This document shows, in pieces, positions 32,155 through 42,745 of a stretch of 64,000 nucleotides of DNA (its first letter is position 1; every line of letters starts with the position of its first letter). The DNA is taken from NCBI RefSeq assembly GCF_023516595.1, contig NZ_JAMGBG010000089.1, positions 1 through 64,000 of the forward strand, written 5' to 3'. The DNA is from Streptomyces neyagawaensis. GTDB lineage: Bacteria; Actinomycetota; Actinomycetes; Streptomycetales; Streptomycetaceae. The notes beneath the pieces are model-generated. The model ran no database searches. It was not told the DNA's origin and saw only the letters and a program-made list of their open reading frames with translations. The position numbers were made by a program, and so were the translations under genes.

Positions 32155-32191
32155 GAAGAGGGCCCCGCGGCCAGCCCGCGGGGCCCTCTTC
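32155..32191 (+). terminator. msiK terminator
   Basis: GAAGAGGGCCCCGCGG and CCGCGGGGCCCTCTTC form a perfect 16-bp stem with a 5-base loop, 56 bases after the msiK stop. Confidence 0.9.
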
Positions 32192-32330
32192 CATGCCCCC
32201 AACCACCCCGGCAAACCAGCCCATTTCGACTCCTGTGCGTCAACGCGGCGCCCGGCACGCGGCGCTGCACCGTCCCCCGTATCGGTGACCTGATGTCGCC
32301 ATATCACTACGCCGCGCTACCCTCACTCGC

Positions 32331-32795
32331 GTGAAGCACACCCACACCTACACCCAACGGACGCGCCGCGGTCCTGGCCCCGCCCGCCGGATCGGCCGCT
32401 CCCTCGCCCTCGTCCTGCCCGTCGTCCTGGTGCTCTCCGGCACCCTCGCGGTCACCAGCGTCAACTGGTCGGGGACCGACCCGTCCGAGTCGCTCCTCGC
32501 CGCGTCGGACGTCTCCGCCCAGCGGACCTCCCCCCGCGCCAAGGCCCGCGCCCCGCACGAGCTGCTGCGCGACAAGCTCCTCGTGGAGCTCCAGGAGGAG
32601 AACCCCGGCATCGCCCTCACCCACCTCCAGCAGGCCGTGAACGGCCGCCCGTCGCTGGCGAAGCACTGCACGTCCATCGCCCGCGCCCTCGGCCGCGCCG
32701 CCGTCCGCGCGTACGGCCCCACCCGGGCCCAGTCGTACGCCCGCCCCGTCTGCGACACCTCCTTCGCGACCGGAGTCGCAGCACTGCACGGCTGA
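32331..32795 (+). CDS. Hypothetical secreted or membrane-anchored protein
   Basis: GTG 32331 gives 154 residues. A basic N-terminus and one hydrophobic segment (IGRSLALVLPVVLVLSGTLAV, about 21-41) form an uncleaved anchor or signal peptide. An exported domain of about 110 residues follows, with two cysteines (KHCTSIARAL and PVCDTSF) that could form a disulfide. No family is recognised. It stands alone between msiK and the nucleotidyltransferase gene. Confidence 0.7.
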   Translation: MKHTHTYTQRTRRGPGPARRIGRSLALVLPVVLVLSGTLAVTSVNWSGTDPSESLLAASDVSAQRTSPRAKARAPHELLRDKLLVELQEENPGIALTHLQQAVNGRPSLAKHCTSIARALGRAAVRAYGPTRAQSYARPVCDTSFATGVAALHG

Positions 32796-32963
32796 GGGCC
32801 CGCCCAAGGGCTCACAGAAACACTGGGGGCCCCGGCAAAGGACCCGCAGCAACACGGAGGGCCTCGCAGGACGCCCAGGGCGCTCGCACCCCCAGTCCGC
32901 TCCCCCGATACCGATCACCCAGGGCCGTGCTCCCGCGAACGGGGCGCCACGTACAGTTCGGGC

Positions 32964-33695
32964 ATGACCGATCCGAACGCCGCGTCGCGCCCCGTTCAAG
33001 CCGTGGTCCTGGCAGGTGGCCAGGGCTCCCGGCTGCGCCCGTACACCGATGACCGGCCGAAGCCCATGGTCGAGATCCCCGGCACGGGCACCCCGATCAT
33101 CGGCCATCAGCTCACCTGGCTCGCCGAGGAGGGCGTCACCGACGTCGTCGTCTCCTGCGGTCATCTCGCCGACGTCCTGCAGGACTGGCTGGACTCGGCC
33201 GACCTGCCCGTCCGTGTCACCACGGTCGTCGAGACGGAACCCCTGGGCCGCGGCGGGGGCCTCAAGTACGCCGCCGCGCATCTGCCCCACCCCGACCGGC
33301 CCTGGTACGCCACCAACGGCGACATCTGGACCCGCTTCTCGCTGCGCGACATGGCGGACTTCCACACCGAGCGCGACGCCGTCGCCACGCTCGCCCTCGC
33401 CCGCCCCCGTATCCCCTGGGGCGCCGTCAAGACCGACGGCTTCGGCCGCGTCACCGACTTCATCGAGGCCCCGCCGACGACGTACGAGATCAACGCCGGC
33501 GTCTATGTCTTCTCCCCGGAGTTCGCCGGCCTCCTCCCGGAGCGCGGCGACCACGAACGCACCACCTTCCCCCGCCTCGCCCGCGAACGCCGCCTGGCCG
33601 GCTTCCCGATCCCCCAGGGTGCCTACTGGCGGGCGATCGACACGGCGAAGGACCTGACGGAAGCAGCAAGGGAACTGGCAACCCTGGGCCGCTAG
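32964..33695 (+). CDS. Sugar-phosphate nucleotidyltransferase
   Basis: The 243-residue protein is a short NTP_transferase-fold enzyme. AVVLAGGQGSRLRPYTDDRPKPMVEI is the nucleotide-binding and catalytic signature, and YATNGDIWTRF holds the metal-binding Asp. It lacks the left-handed beta-helix of GlmU or GlgC, so it resembles mannose-1-phosphate guanylyltransferase or glucose-1-phosphate thymidylyltransferase. The nucleotide and sugar cannot be told from sequence alone, and there is no sugar cluster nearby. Confidence 0.85.
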   Translation: MTDPNAASRPVQAVVLAGGQGSRLRPYTDDRPKPMVEIPGTGTPIIGHQLTWLAEEGVTDVVVSCGHLADVLQDWLDSADLPVRVTTVVETEPLGRGGGLKYAAAHLPHPDRPWYATNGDIWTRFSLRDMADFHTERDAVATLALARPRIPWGAVKTDGFGRVTDFIEAPPTTYEINAGVYVFSPEFAGLLPERGDHERTTFPRLARERRLAGFPIPQGAYWRAIDTAKDLTEAARELATLGR

Positions 33696-33727
33696 AGCAC
33701 CATCAAAGCCCGGGTCCCCCCCCCAAA

Positions 33728-33756
33728 GGGGCGCGGGGAACTGCGCGACAAGCCAC
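33728..33756. repeat. Dispersed extragenic repeat, copy 2
   Basis: This carries the same GGGGCGCGGGGAACTGCGCG core as 1535 and 38477, here just after the nucleotidyltransferase stop. Confidence 0.75.
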
Positions 33757-33798
33757 AACGCCCCCGCGCCCGCCGACGCACCCGCACCCCCGAGCTGT

Positions 33799-33866
33799 CA
33801 GGCGCAGCACACACGCAGGCGCAGCACACACAGGCGAAGCACACACAGGCGCCGCAAGCACACAGG
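33799..33866. repeat. CAGGCGCAGCACACA tandem repeat
   Basis: About four 15-17-bp units (CAGGCGNAGCACACA with small changes) lie between convergent genes, next to the dispersed repeat. No gene is present in 33696-33926. Confidence 0.7.
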
Positions 33867-33926
33867 ACGGGCCCCGCAGGAATCCCTGCGAGGCCCGTCC
33901 CTTCACCGCCTCGAAGGCGGCAGAAC

Positions 33927-35624
33927 CTACCCGAGCAATCCTCCGACGAGCCCCGGCTGCCCACCGGAGGAGCTCCCCCCGGAACCCCCGGTGGAGCCAC
34001 CCGCCCCCCCGGTCGTCCCCCCGGAGGCACCCGCGCCACCGCTGGAGGTCGGCCCCGCCGTCGTAGGCGCCTGCTCGACCGGGGCGGACTGCTGCGGCGG
34101 GGCCTGCCCCGCCGTCCCCTGTGTCTGGCTGGGCTGCCCGGTGGCAGCGCCGGCCGTCTGCGTCGCGTCCGGCGTCGTCGTGGCCCCCTGCGTAGGGCTC
34201 GCCGACGTCGCACCGGCGCTCGGCGAGTTGGACGCGGAGGGGCTGCGCCGCTCCTTGCGGCCCTTGTCTGCCTCACCGGGAAGCGGCGACCCGGGCAGCT
34301 CGTTCCGCGGCGCCTCCCCGGGCCCCGGCACGACGATCCGGTCGGTGTCCCGCACCGCTCCGCCGAGCAACGACCCGACCAGCAGCGTGAGACCGACGAC
34401 GATCGCGGCGACCAGGGCACCCCGGCGCAGCACGTACCGCCGCAGCTCCCAGATGTCGGCGCGCGGCCCGAGCGTGCGCCAGGCACCGCCCGCGAGCCGC
34501 CCATCGACCGAGTACACCGGCGCACCCGCGATGACCAGCGGGGACCAGGCGGCGAGGTAGATGATGTCCGGCGTCTCGTAGACGGGGACCGTCTTCCAGC
34601 TGACGGTCACCAGCAGCGCGGCCGACAGCAGCACCCCGAACCCGGCGGCGACCCGCTGCCACAGCCCGAAGATCGTGAGAACACCGACGATGACCTGGGC
34701 GAACGCGATGACGAGGCCGGAGCCGACCGGGTGTTCCAGCGCGAACTGCCGTAGCGGTTCGGCGACTTCCCACGGGTGCAACGTGTTCAGCCACTTCACC
34801 ATGGAGCCGCGCTTGCCGCCGTCGAAGTAGTGCGGGTCGCACAGCTTGCCCATGCCTGCGTAGATGGAGATGAAGCCGAGGAAGACGCGCAGCGGCAGCA
34901 GCACCACGCCCAGGTTCATCCGCCGACCGGGGTAATAGCCCTGCCGCACGGGCTCGTTGCCGGCGCGGCGCCGCATCTGTTCGCCGTCGGCGTCCCCGTC
35001 GTCGTACGCGTCGAGGAAACGGTCGTCGGCGAGACGGTCGTCGGCGTGGTCGTCCCGGCCCGCGTACCCCGGCTCGTCGTACGCGCTGCCGACCTGGCGC
35101 ATGGCGGGCAGCAGCCGGGTGCCGTCGGGGGCGGCGTGGTCGCCGTGGGTGCGCTGGCTGCCGACGATGGGCGTCTCGAACGTCTCCACCGTCAAGTCGG
35201 CGTCGTAGCGGCCGCTTTCGACGCCGAATCCGCCCGTGTCGGTGTCCGTGACGCCGAGGCGCGGGATGACCTGGGTGGCGCCGGCGTCCCTGACGGCCTG
35301 GAGGAGACGGTGGGCCCCGGTGTCGTCCGGCGCGGACTTCCCGCTCCAGACGACCGGGCGCCGACGCCCGGCGGCGGGCGCGCCGGCACGCACCGCCGTG
35401 CCCACGACGGGCATGCGCGCGGTGTCCTCGTCGGCGCTCAGGTGCCGTGCGATCCGCGGGGACGCCCGCGTGGAGGCGCCCAACTGCACGCGGAAACTCG
35501 CGTGGTTGACGATGACCTGCGCCGGATCGCTCGGCACCTTCACCATGCTCAGCGCGGGAGCGTCGTCGAATCCCGACGAACGGTCCCCCGAGGGTGTGCG
35601 GGGTGTTCTGGTGTCCACGGTCAT
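33927..35624 (-). CDS. DoxX-family membrane protein with long disordered ends
   Basis: The 565-residue protein has a charged N-terminal region of about 230 residues. The DoxX four-helix core follows (LGVVLLPLRVFLGFISIYAGMGKL, then GSGLVIAFAQVIVGVLTIFGLWQRVAAGFGVLLSAALLVTVSW), then a further helix after AWRTLGPRADIWELRRYVLRRGALVAAIVVGLTLLVG. The last 130 residues are a Ser/Thr/Gly/Pro tail that should be extracytoplasmic and flexible. DoxX proteins are linked to thiosulfate:quinone oxidoreduction and, in mycobacteria, to a membrane oxidoreductase complex with superoxide dismutase. The role here is not known. Confidence 0.82.
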   Translation of the reverse strand: MTVDTRTPRTPSGDRSSGFDDAPALSMVKVPSDPAQVIVNHASFRVQLGASTRASPRIARHLSADEDTARMPVVGTAVRAGAPAAGRRRPVVWSGKSAPDDTGAHRLLQAVRDAGATQVIPRLGVTDTDTGGFGVESGRYDADLTVETFETPIVGSQRTHGDHAAPDGTRLLPAMRQVGSAYDEPGYAGRDDHADDRLADDRFLDAYDDGDADGEQMRRRAGNEPVRQGYYPGRRMNLGVVLLPLRVFLGFISIYAGMGKLCDPHYFDGGKRGSMVKWLNTLHPWEVAEPLRQFALEHPVGSGLVIAFAQVIVGVLTIFGLWQRVAAGFGVLLSAALLVTVSWKTVPVYETPDIIYLAAWSPLVIAGAPVYSVDGRLAGGAWRTLGPRADIWELRRYVLRRGALVAAIVVGLTLLVGSLLGGAVRDTDRIVVPGPGEAPRNELPGSPLPGEADKGRKERRSPSASNSPSAGATSASPTQGATTTPDATQTAGAATGQPSQTQGTAGQAPPQQSAPVEQAPTTAGPTSSGGAGASGGTTGGAGGSTGGSGGSSSGGQPGLVGGLLG

Positions 35625-35728
35625 CTAACCGAGTGACGGGTCGTTAGGACACTGCTTTGACCGCGCCGATCTGTCCGGACCGCGTCAAGGTGATCGCGAA
35701 CACCCCGAACCCCCAGTTGGGGGCCCTG

Positions 35729-36670
35729 TCAGCCCCGGCGTCGAGCCGCCTCGTACAGCACAACTCCCGCCGCGACACCGGCGTTCAGTGACTCCGCGCC
35801 ACCCGGCATCGGGATCCGCACCCGGAAGTCGCAGGTCTCCCCGACGAGCCGCGACAGGCCCTTGCCCTCGCTGCCGACGACGATGACGACGGGCCCCTCC
35901 AGGGCCTCCAGCTCGCCGACCTCGGCCTCGCCGTCCGCGGCCAGACCGACCACGACGACACCGGCCTTCTTGTACGCCTCCAGCGCACGCGTCAGGTTGG
36001 TGGCGCGGGCGACGGGCGTACGGGCGGCCGTACCGGCGGACGTCTTCCACGCGCCGGCGGTCATCCCGGCCGCGCGCCGCTCCGGTACGACGACGCCGTG
36101 GCCGCCGAACGCGGAGACCGACCGGACGACGGCACCGAGGTTGCGCGGGTCGGTCACCCCGTCGAGGGCGACGATCAGCGGGTCCTCGCCCTCGTCGAAC
36201 GCGGCGGCGACCAGGTCCTCGGGGTGCGCGTACTCGTACGGCGGGACCTGGAGGACCAGGCCCTGGTGGTTGAGCCCGTTGGTCATCCGGTCCAGCTCGG
36301 GGCGGGGCGCCTCCATGAGGTGGATGCCGCCGCGCTCACCGGCGAGCTGGAGCGCCTCGCGCACCCGCTCGTCGTTGTCGATGAACTGCTGGACGTAGAG
36401 CATGGTGGCGGGCACGCCCTCACGCAGCGCCTCGACGACCGGGTTGCGGCCGACGACCATCTCCGAGGTGCCCTTGCCGCCGCGCCCGCGCACGACGGGG
36501 CGGCGCGCCGTCTGCTTGGCCTTGGCGTTGGCGATGCGGTTCTTCTTGTGCCCCTTGCGCATCTCGGCGGGCGGGGTCGGGCCCCTGCCTTCGAGACCCT
36601 TGCGTCGCTGGCCGCCACTGCCGACCTGCGCGCCCTTCTTGCCGGACATGCGGCGGTTGTTAGCGGCCAT
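35729..36670 (-). CDS. rlmB: 23S rRNA (guanosine-2'-O-)-methyltransferase RlmB (SpoU/TrmH family)
   Basis: The 313-residue SPOUT enzyme has a very basic N-terminal extension (1-65), then [14 protein letters not shown], the substrate-binding domain. The knotted SAM domain has motif 1 [18 protein letters not shown], motif 2 [15 protein letters not shown] and motif 3 [24 protein letters not shown]. It methylates the ribose of a 23S guanosine. It follows cysS on the same strand, with a hairpin between the two. The 12-bp palindrome ACACGCGCGTGT at 36701 lies in its presumed promoter. The start could also be ATG 36649. Confidence 0.9.
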   Translation of the reverse strand: MAANNRRMSGKKGAQVGSGGQRRKGLEGRGPTPPAEMRKGHKKNRIANAKAKQTARRPVVRGRGGKGTSEMVVGRNPVVEALREGVPATMLYVQQFIDNDERVREALQLAGERGGIHLMEAPRPELDRMTNGLNHQGLVLQVPPYEYAHPEDLVAAAFDEGEDPLIVALDGVTDPRNLGAVVRSVSAFGGHGVVVPERRAAGMTAGAWKTSAGTAARTPVARATNLTRALEAYKKAGVVVVGLAADGEAEVGELEALEGPVVIVVGSEGKGLSRLVGETCDFRVRIPMPGGAESLNAGVAAGVVLYEAARRRG

Positions 36671-36738
36671 GACCTACCCGTCTCCTGAAGCGTTTCGTAC
36701 ACACGCGCGTGTACGTCATTGAAGTCTCGTCTATGCAG

Positions 36739-36766
36739 TGTGCCGCCCGGAGGGCCGGGCGGCACA
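36739..36766 (-). terminator. Hairpin between cysS and rlmB
   Basis: TGTGCCGCCCGG and CCGGGCGGCACA form a perfect 12-bp stem with a 4-base loop, 21 bases after the cysS stop. It would limit read-through into rlmB. Confidence 0.8.
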
Positions 36767-36787
36767 ATCGATCAAGGTGATCGGAGG

Positions 36788-38191
<1,404 letters not shown>

Positions 38192-38405
38192 GCCTCCAGG
38201 GTAGTGGGCAACCGCAAGTGCGCTGCGCCGATCCGGGTGAAGGTCCACGAATTCGTGACACGTGGCTGCGCCGCTGGGCCGGGCGCCCAGTGGCTCGGGA
38301 GTGCGGGTGGGTTCGGCGGGTGCGGGTGGGTGGGGGTTGTTCGCGCCCACGCGGCGGAGCCGCATGTGTCACCGCCCCGCGCCCCTGAAAAGCGACCGGG
38401 GCTGC

Positions 38406-38448
38406 GCCCCGTGCTTTTCAGGATGACGCCCCGTGCTTTTCAGGATGA
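38406..38448. repeat. Duplicated 21-bp segment
   Basis: GCCCCGTGCTTTTCAGGATG is repeated with a 22-bp period (38406 and 38428), with a related inverted sequence (CCCCTGAAAAGC) just before it at 38384. It lies in the gene-free stretch between ispF and cysS (38192-38562). The region otherwise only shows a copy of the dispersed repeat. Confidence 0.7.
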
Positions 38449-38476
38449 AGGGCGGGCCGCAGGCCCGTTCCCTTCA

Positions 38477-38505
38477 GGGGCGCGGGGAACTGCGCGAACG
38501 GCCAC
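38477..38505. repeat. Dispersed extragenic repeat, copy 3
   Basis: The GGGGCGCGGGGAACTGCGCG core again, downstream of ispF. It is followed by GACGCACCCGCACCCCCG, which also follows copy 2, so the homology of copies 2 and 3 extends to about 75 bp. Confidence 0.75.
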
Positions 38506-38562
38506 GACGGACCCGCGGTCGCCGACGCACCCGCACCCCCGCCCCCTTGGGCGCCCGGCGTC

Positions 38563-39087
38563 TCAGATCCTCGCGACCAACGCCGTGGCGACCGCCATCA
38601 ATCCCTCGCCCCGCCCGGGGAACCCCAACCCGTCCGTCGTCGCGCCGGAGACGGAGACCGGCGCTCCCACGACCTCCGACAGCACCTTCTGCGCCTCGTC
38701 CCTCCGCTTGCCGATCTTCGGTCGCGGCCCGACCACCTGCACCGCCACGTTGCCGATGACGAATCCCGCGTCGCGGACGATGCGCGCGGCCTCCGCGAGG
38801 AGCGTCACCCCGGACGCGCCGGACCATTCGGGCCGGCCCGTGCCGAAGTGCTGGCCCAGGTCACCGAGGCCCGCCGCGGAGAACAGCGCGTTGCACGCGG
38901 CGTGCGCCACGACGTCCGCGTCGGAGTGCCCGGCGAGGCCCGGCCCCTCCCCCTCCCACTTCAGGCCGGCGCACCACAGCTCCCGGCCCTCCTCGAACGC
39001 GTGGATGTCGGTGCCGATGCCGACCCGCGGAAGCACCACCGCGGGTGTCGTGGGCGTCGCGGGTGTCGTGGGTGTCTCAGAACCCAT
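38563..39087 (-). CDS. ispF: 2-C-methyl-D-erythritol 2,4-cyclodiphosphate synthase
   Basis: The 174-residue enzyme of the MEP isoprenoid pathway has the zinc ligands in [11 protein letters not shown] and [13 protein letters not shown], followed by DLGQHFG and the [15 protein letters not shown] substrate loop. The first 18 residues are a Thr/Pro extension absent from most homologues. Its start overlaps the end of ispD by 11 bp, so the two consecutive pathway steps are co-translated. Confidence 0.95.
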   Translation of the reverse strand: MGSETPTTPATPTTPAVVLPRVGIGTDIHAFEEGRELWCAGLKWEGEGPGLAGHSDADVVAHAACNALFSAAGLGDLGQHFGTGRPEWSGASGVTLLAEAARIVRDAGFVIGNVAVQVVGPRPKIGKRRDEAQKVLSEVVGAPVSVSGATTDGLGFPGRGEGLMAVATALVARI

Positions 39088-39841
39088 CGTTCAGCCTCCT
39101 GCGGGCCAGGACCGCCTCCGCGAGGACCAGGTCGAGCGGGCGGGTCACCTTGAACGCCTCTTCGTGCCCCGGCACGACCACGACGCGCGATCCGAGCCGT
39201 TCCACCATGCTCGCGTCGTCGGTGACCTCGCCGGTGACCGTCTCGTGCGCCCGTACGAGGGTCGCCCGGTCGAAGCCCTGCGGCGTCTGCACCGCCCGCA
39301 GCCGTGCCCGCTCCGGGGTGGCGACGACCGGCTCGGGCGTGCCCGCCACCGCCGTCGGCTCGACCTCCTTGACCGTGTCGGCGAGGGGCAGCGCGGGCAC
39401 CACGGCCGGCGCCCCGTCCCGTACGGCCTCGATGACGGCGTCGACCGTGTCGACCGGGACGAGCGGACGCGCCGCGTCGTGCACCAGCACGATGTCGTAG
39501 CCGGGCGGCAGCGCGTCGAGGCCGAGGCGCACGGACTCCTGGCGCGAGTCACCGCCGGCTACGACGAGGAAGTCGGTCCGCTCGGGCAGCGCGTGCGCGT
39601 CGAGCAGGGACTTGACCTCGGCGGCCCCGTCGGGCGGCGCCACGACGATGACGAGGGAGACGGCGCGGGACGCGGCCATCGCCCGTACCGCGTGGATGAG
39701 CATGGGGGTGCCGTTCAGCGCGCGCAGTGCTTTGGGGGCGCCCGGACCGAGGCGTACGCCTCGACCTGCGGCCGGGATCACGGCTGCCGTACGGGCTCCC
39801 GCGCCGGTCCCGGAAGGCGAAGGACGCGAATCGTCAGACAT
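39077..39841 (-). CDS. ispD: 2-C-methyl-D-erythritol 4-phosphate cytidylyltransferase
   Basis: The 254-residue enzyme has the CTP-binding loop [25 protein letters not shown], then HDAARPLVP and [10 protein letters not shown], which are diagnostic for IspD. It transfers CMP to MEP, two steps before IspF. The 281-bp gap to carD upstream contains no gene. The carD-ispD-ispF order on one strand is conserved in actinobacteria and suggests shared transcription. Confidence 0.95.
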   Translation of the reverse strand: MSDDSRPSPSGTGAGARTAAVIPAAGRGVRLGPGAPKALRALNGTPMLIHAVRAMAASRAVSLVIVVAPPDGAAEVKSLLDAHALPERTDFLVVAGGDSRQESVRLGLDALPPGYDIVLVHDAARPLVPVDTVDAVIEAVRDGAPAVVPALPLADTVKEVEPTAVAGTPEPVVATPERARLRAVQTPQGFDRATLVRAHETVTGEVTDDASMVERLGSRVVVVPGHEEAFKVTRPLDLVLAEAVLARRRLNDGF

Positions 39842-40122
39842 CGGTTCCTGTCAGGTTTGTGTGCTCGGCCTACGTGGGTATGGCCACAGCGTGCCGGGCG
39901 CGACATCTTGACCGGACCCTTCCGTGACATCTGGTCGAGCCAGCTGCCCGGGCCCGGCACGCCAAGTATCGGGGACCCCGACCCGTCGCACGGCATCCGG
40001 TTCCGTGACCGGGTACGAACATGCCGCAGCGCCCGGCGACAATACGTACGTCATCGGGCACCGCGGCATTTCAGTGTGCTGCGCTGAGCGGCTGAGCGGG
40101 CTGGCTGCCTGCCTCAGTCAGT

Positions 40123-40605
40123 TCAGGACGCGAGGACCTCGTCCAGCAGGGCCTCGGCCTTGTCCTCGTTGGTGTTCTCCGCGAGGGCGAGCTCGCTCAC
40201 CAGGATCTGGCGGGCCTTGGCGAGCATGCGCTTCTCACCGGCGGACAGTCCGCGCTCGCGCTCACGACGCCACAGGTCACGCACTACCTCCGCGACCTTG
40301 ATGACATCGCCGGAGGCGAGCTTCTCCAGGTTTGCCTTGTAACGGCGCGACCAGTTCGTGGGCTCTTCGGCGTACGGTGCACGCAGCACCTCGAAGACCC
40401 GATCCAGGCCGTCCTGACCGACCACGTCACGCACACCCACGAACTCCGCATTGTCCGCCGGTACGCGCACCGTCAGGTCACCCTGGGCGACCTTGAGCAC
40501 CAAGTAGGTCTTGTCCACGCCTTTGATCTGGCGAGTTTCGATGGCCTCGATCAGCGCGGCCCCGTGATGGGGATAGACCACGGTGTCGCCAACCTTGAAC
40601 GTCAT
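40123..40605 (-). CDS. carD: CarD-type RNA polymerase-binding regulator
   Basis: The 160-residue protein has an N-terminal Tudor-like RNA-polymerase interaction domain ([25 protein letters not shown]). A C-terminal helical DNA-binding domain follows, with [35 protein letters not shown], including the conserved Trp that wedges into the promoter at the -10 upstream edge. It stabilises open complexes at rRNA and many housekeeping promoters. Length equals the mycobacterial protein. A long AT-richer leader region precedes it. Confidence 0.95.
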   Translation of the reverse strand: MTFKVGDTVVYPHHGAALIEAIETRQIKGVDKTYLVLKVAQGDLTVRVPADNAEFVGVRDVVGQDGLDRVFEVLRAPYAEEPTNWSRRYKANLEKLASGDVIKVAEVVRDLWRRERERGLSAGEKRMLAKARQILVSELALAENTNEDKAEALLDEVLAS

Positions 40606-41269
40606 GTGACAGGTACCCCTTCCGTGGCTATCCAGGGTAACACGGATACGGCGTGTTCTGAATGGCGTTTTCGCAGGTCAGGGCATATCTCGGGGCTTGA
40701 CAACAGCGACAGGAACGTGCTGCGAGGGGCGAACGGGAGTGGGTATTCGCAGGTGGGAGCGGCTCTCCGGGCAGAGTGAAACGCGCACGTTACACCTATC
40801 CGGAGGGCTCCCCGACTGTCCGAACGTCCTACTTTGTCCGACTCCAAGTGTGCGACTTCCGTTACTCCGTTCGGTGGGCGGAGTCGGGTACGAGACGAAT
40901 CCGGAATTGATCAAGGAGTTCGATCTCCCGGAGATCTTCCGCCGTTACCGGATCGTGTTCCGGAGCGGTTCCTGTGCCGGTTCCTCTCCGGTTCCTCTCC
41001 GGTTCCGGTTGCTTCTGCGTGGGCTTCTGGTGGCCGATCGATTTTCCGTGGCCGTACGCATTCCTCGCCGGAAATCGAGGTGCGGTGGGGAAGGGTTCGA
41101 TGGGGGTTATGTGAATGCCGGACGAGTGCGCGGGCGGCCCGTCGGTCAATTGCTTCCGGTGACTCGCGGGGCACTTGGGGAGGGTCGGGTGCGGCCGTGA
41201 TGGGGCGGCTCGGTAACCTAAGCCCGCTACCGATCACGTATCGCCCACGTTCAAGGAGTTGCCGCCGCC
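40606..41269. other. Long divergent intergenic region, carD to lipoprotein gene
   Basis: This 664-bp stretch has noticeably lower GC than its surroundings and no convincing gene on either strand. It presumably holds the carD and lipoprotein promoters. A tandem repeat of CGGTTCCTCTC units occupies 40966-41011. No hairpin strong enough to call was found. Confidence 0.6.
40966..41011. repeat. CGGTTCCTCTC tandem repeat
   Basis: Three 11-12-bp units CGGTTCCTNTC are followed by two truncated CGGTTC/CGGTTG units, in the carD-lipoprotein intergenic region. Confidence 0.7.
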
Positions 41270-41953
41270 GTGAGCAGCAGCCTTCGACGCGGCACACTCG
41301 CCGCCGCCGCCCTCGCGTTCTCGATCGCCTCGCTCGCCGCGTGCAGCGCCGGCAGCAACGCCCAGACGCTCCAGGTCAAGCCGGACAACGCGGCGACGAG
41401 CGTCGGGGCCATCGAGATCCAGAACGCCCTCGTGGTCACCCAGCCGGACGCCGTGGCCAAGGGCCCGGCGGTCGTCTCCGCGACCCTGTTCAACAACTCC
41501 ACCACCGACCAGACGCTGGACTCCGTCACCGTGGACGGCGCCGGCGCCGCCGAGGTCACCCCGGCCAAGGGTGAGGGCAAGGGCGGCAAGGTCGTCGTCC
41601 CGGCCGGCGGCTCGGTGATCCTCGGCGGCGAGGGCAACGCCTCCGCCGTCCTGTCGGACCTCGGCCCCTCCGTGCAGAACGGCAACGCCCAGAAGGTCAC
41701 CTTCTCCTTCAGCAAGACCGGTGACGTGAGCCTGCGCGCCTTCGTCGTCCCCGCCGAGCACTACTTCGAGAAGTGGGGCCCGAGCGACATCCCGGAGGCC
41801 CCGGTCACCAGCCCGAGCCCGTCGGACAAGGCCTCCGGCTCGCCGTCCGCCTCCGGTTCGCCGGAGGAGGGCGCCACCGAGGAGGAGGGCGCCGCCGCCG
41901 GTTCCTCCGGCTCGCCGTCCGCCTCCGAGTCCGAGGCGGCATCCAGCCACTGA
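41270..41953 (+). CDS. Secreted lipoprotein (DUF461/PCuAC-like)
   Basis: The 227-residue protein has a lipoprotein signal (GTLAAAALAFSIASLAAC, lipobox Cys25). One beta-rich domain spans about 30-165 (AIEIQNALVVTQPDAVAKGPAVVSATLFNNSTTDQTLDSVTV), resembling the PCuAC/DUF461 copper-chaperone fold but without its HxxM motifs. A 55-residue Ser/Glu/Pro tail is of low complexity. Metal binding is therefore doubtful. Start GTG/ATG 41270 follows AAGGAG. It lies convergent to phoP, separated by a strong terminator. Confidence 0.82.
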   Translation: MSSSLRRGTLAAAALAFSIASLAACSAGSNAQTLQVKPDNAATSVGAIEIQNALVVTQPDAVAKGPAVVSATLFNNSTTDQTLDSVTVDGAGAAEVTPAKGEGKGGKVVVPAGGSVILGGEGNASAVLSDLGPSVQNGNAQKVTFSFSKTGDVSLRAFVVPAEHYFEKWGPSDIPEAPVTSPSPSDKASGSPSASGSPEEGATEEEGAAAGSSGSPSASESEAASSH

Positions 41954-41974
41954 GCGCCGTACGCACGACGCGCC

Positions 41975-42012
41975 ACGAAGGGCGGCACCCCCACGGGGGT
42001 GCCGCCCTTCGT
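41975..42012. terminator. Bidirectional terminator between lipoprotein gene and phoP
   Basis: ACGAAGGGCGGCACCCC and GGGGTGCCGCCCTTCGT pair over 17 bp with a 4-base loop. Confidence 0.9.
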
Positions 42013-42064
42013 CGTATGTGTCGCTGCCGGTGCCACTGCTGCGGCTGCGGCTGCGGATTGCGAT

Positions 42065-42745
42065 TTACGGCTCGAACTTGTAGCCGAGGCCGCGGACCGT
42101 GACCAGGTATCTCGGGGCGCCCGGGTCCGGTTCGATCTTGGCGCGGAGGCGCTTGACGTGGACGTCGAGGGTCTTGGTGTCACCCACGTAGTCGGCGCCC
42201 CAGACGCGGTCGATGAGCTGCATACGGGTCAGCACGCGGCCCGCGTTGCGCAGCAGCATCTCGAGCAGGTCGAACTCCTTGAGGGGGAGGTCGACCTTGG
42301 AGCCGGAGACGGTGACCACGTGACGGTCGACGTCCATACGGACCGGACCGGCCTCCAGCGCGGCCGGGGTGACCTCCTCGGGCTCGCCGCGGCGGCGCAG
42401 TACGGCCCGGATACGGGCGACGAGCTCGCGCGAGGAGAAAGGCTTGGTGACATAGTCGTCGGCTCCTATTTCCAGGCCCACGACCTTGTCGATCTCGCTG
42501 TCCTTGGCCGTGACCATGATCACCGGGACGTTGGAGCGGTTGCGCAGCTGACGGCAGACCTCGGTGCCGGGCAGACCGGGCAGCATCAGGTCGAGGAGGA
42601 CGAGGTCGGCGCCGTTGCGCTCGAACTCGTCGAGTCCGTCGGGCCCGGTGGTCGCGATGGCGACCTCGAAGCCCTCCTTGCGGAGCATGTAGGACAGGGC
42701 GTCGGAGAAGGACTCCTCGTCCTCGACGACGAGCACTCGGGTCAC
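42065..42745 (-). CDS. phoP: Phosphate response regulator PhoP
   Basis: The 226-residue OmpR-family regulator has a receiver domain starting TRVLVVEDEESFSDALSYML, the phospho-acceptor Asp in LVLLDLMLPGLPG, then VTAKDSEIDKV and the switch Lys in YVTKPFSSRELVARIRAVLRR. The winged helix ends in THDVHVKRLRAKIEPDPG-like sequence and YLVTVRGLGYKFEP. GTG 42745 overlaps the phoR stop by 4 bp. It controls phosphate scavenging and represses antibiotic production under phosphate limitation in Streptomyces. Confidence 0.96.
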   Translation of the reverse strand: MTRVLVVEDEESFSDALSYMLRKEGFEVAIATTGPDGLDEFERNGADLVLLDLMLPGLPGTEVCRQLRNRSNVPVIMVTAKDSEIDKVVGLEIGADDYVTKPFSSRELVARIRAVLRRRGEPEEVTPAALEAGPVRMDVDRHVVTVSGSKVDLPLKEFDLLEMLLRNAGRVLTRMQLIDRVWGADYVGDTKTLDVHVKRLRAKIEPDPGAPRYLVTVRGLGYKFEP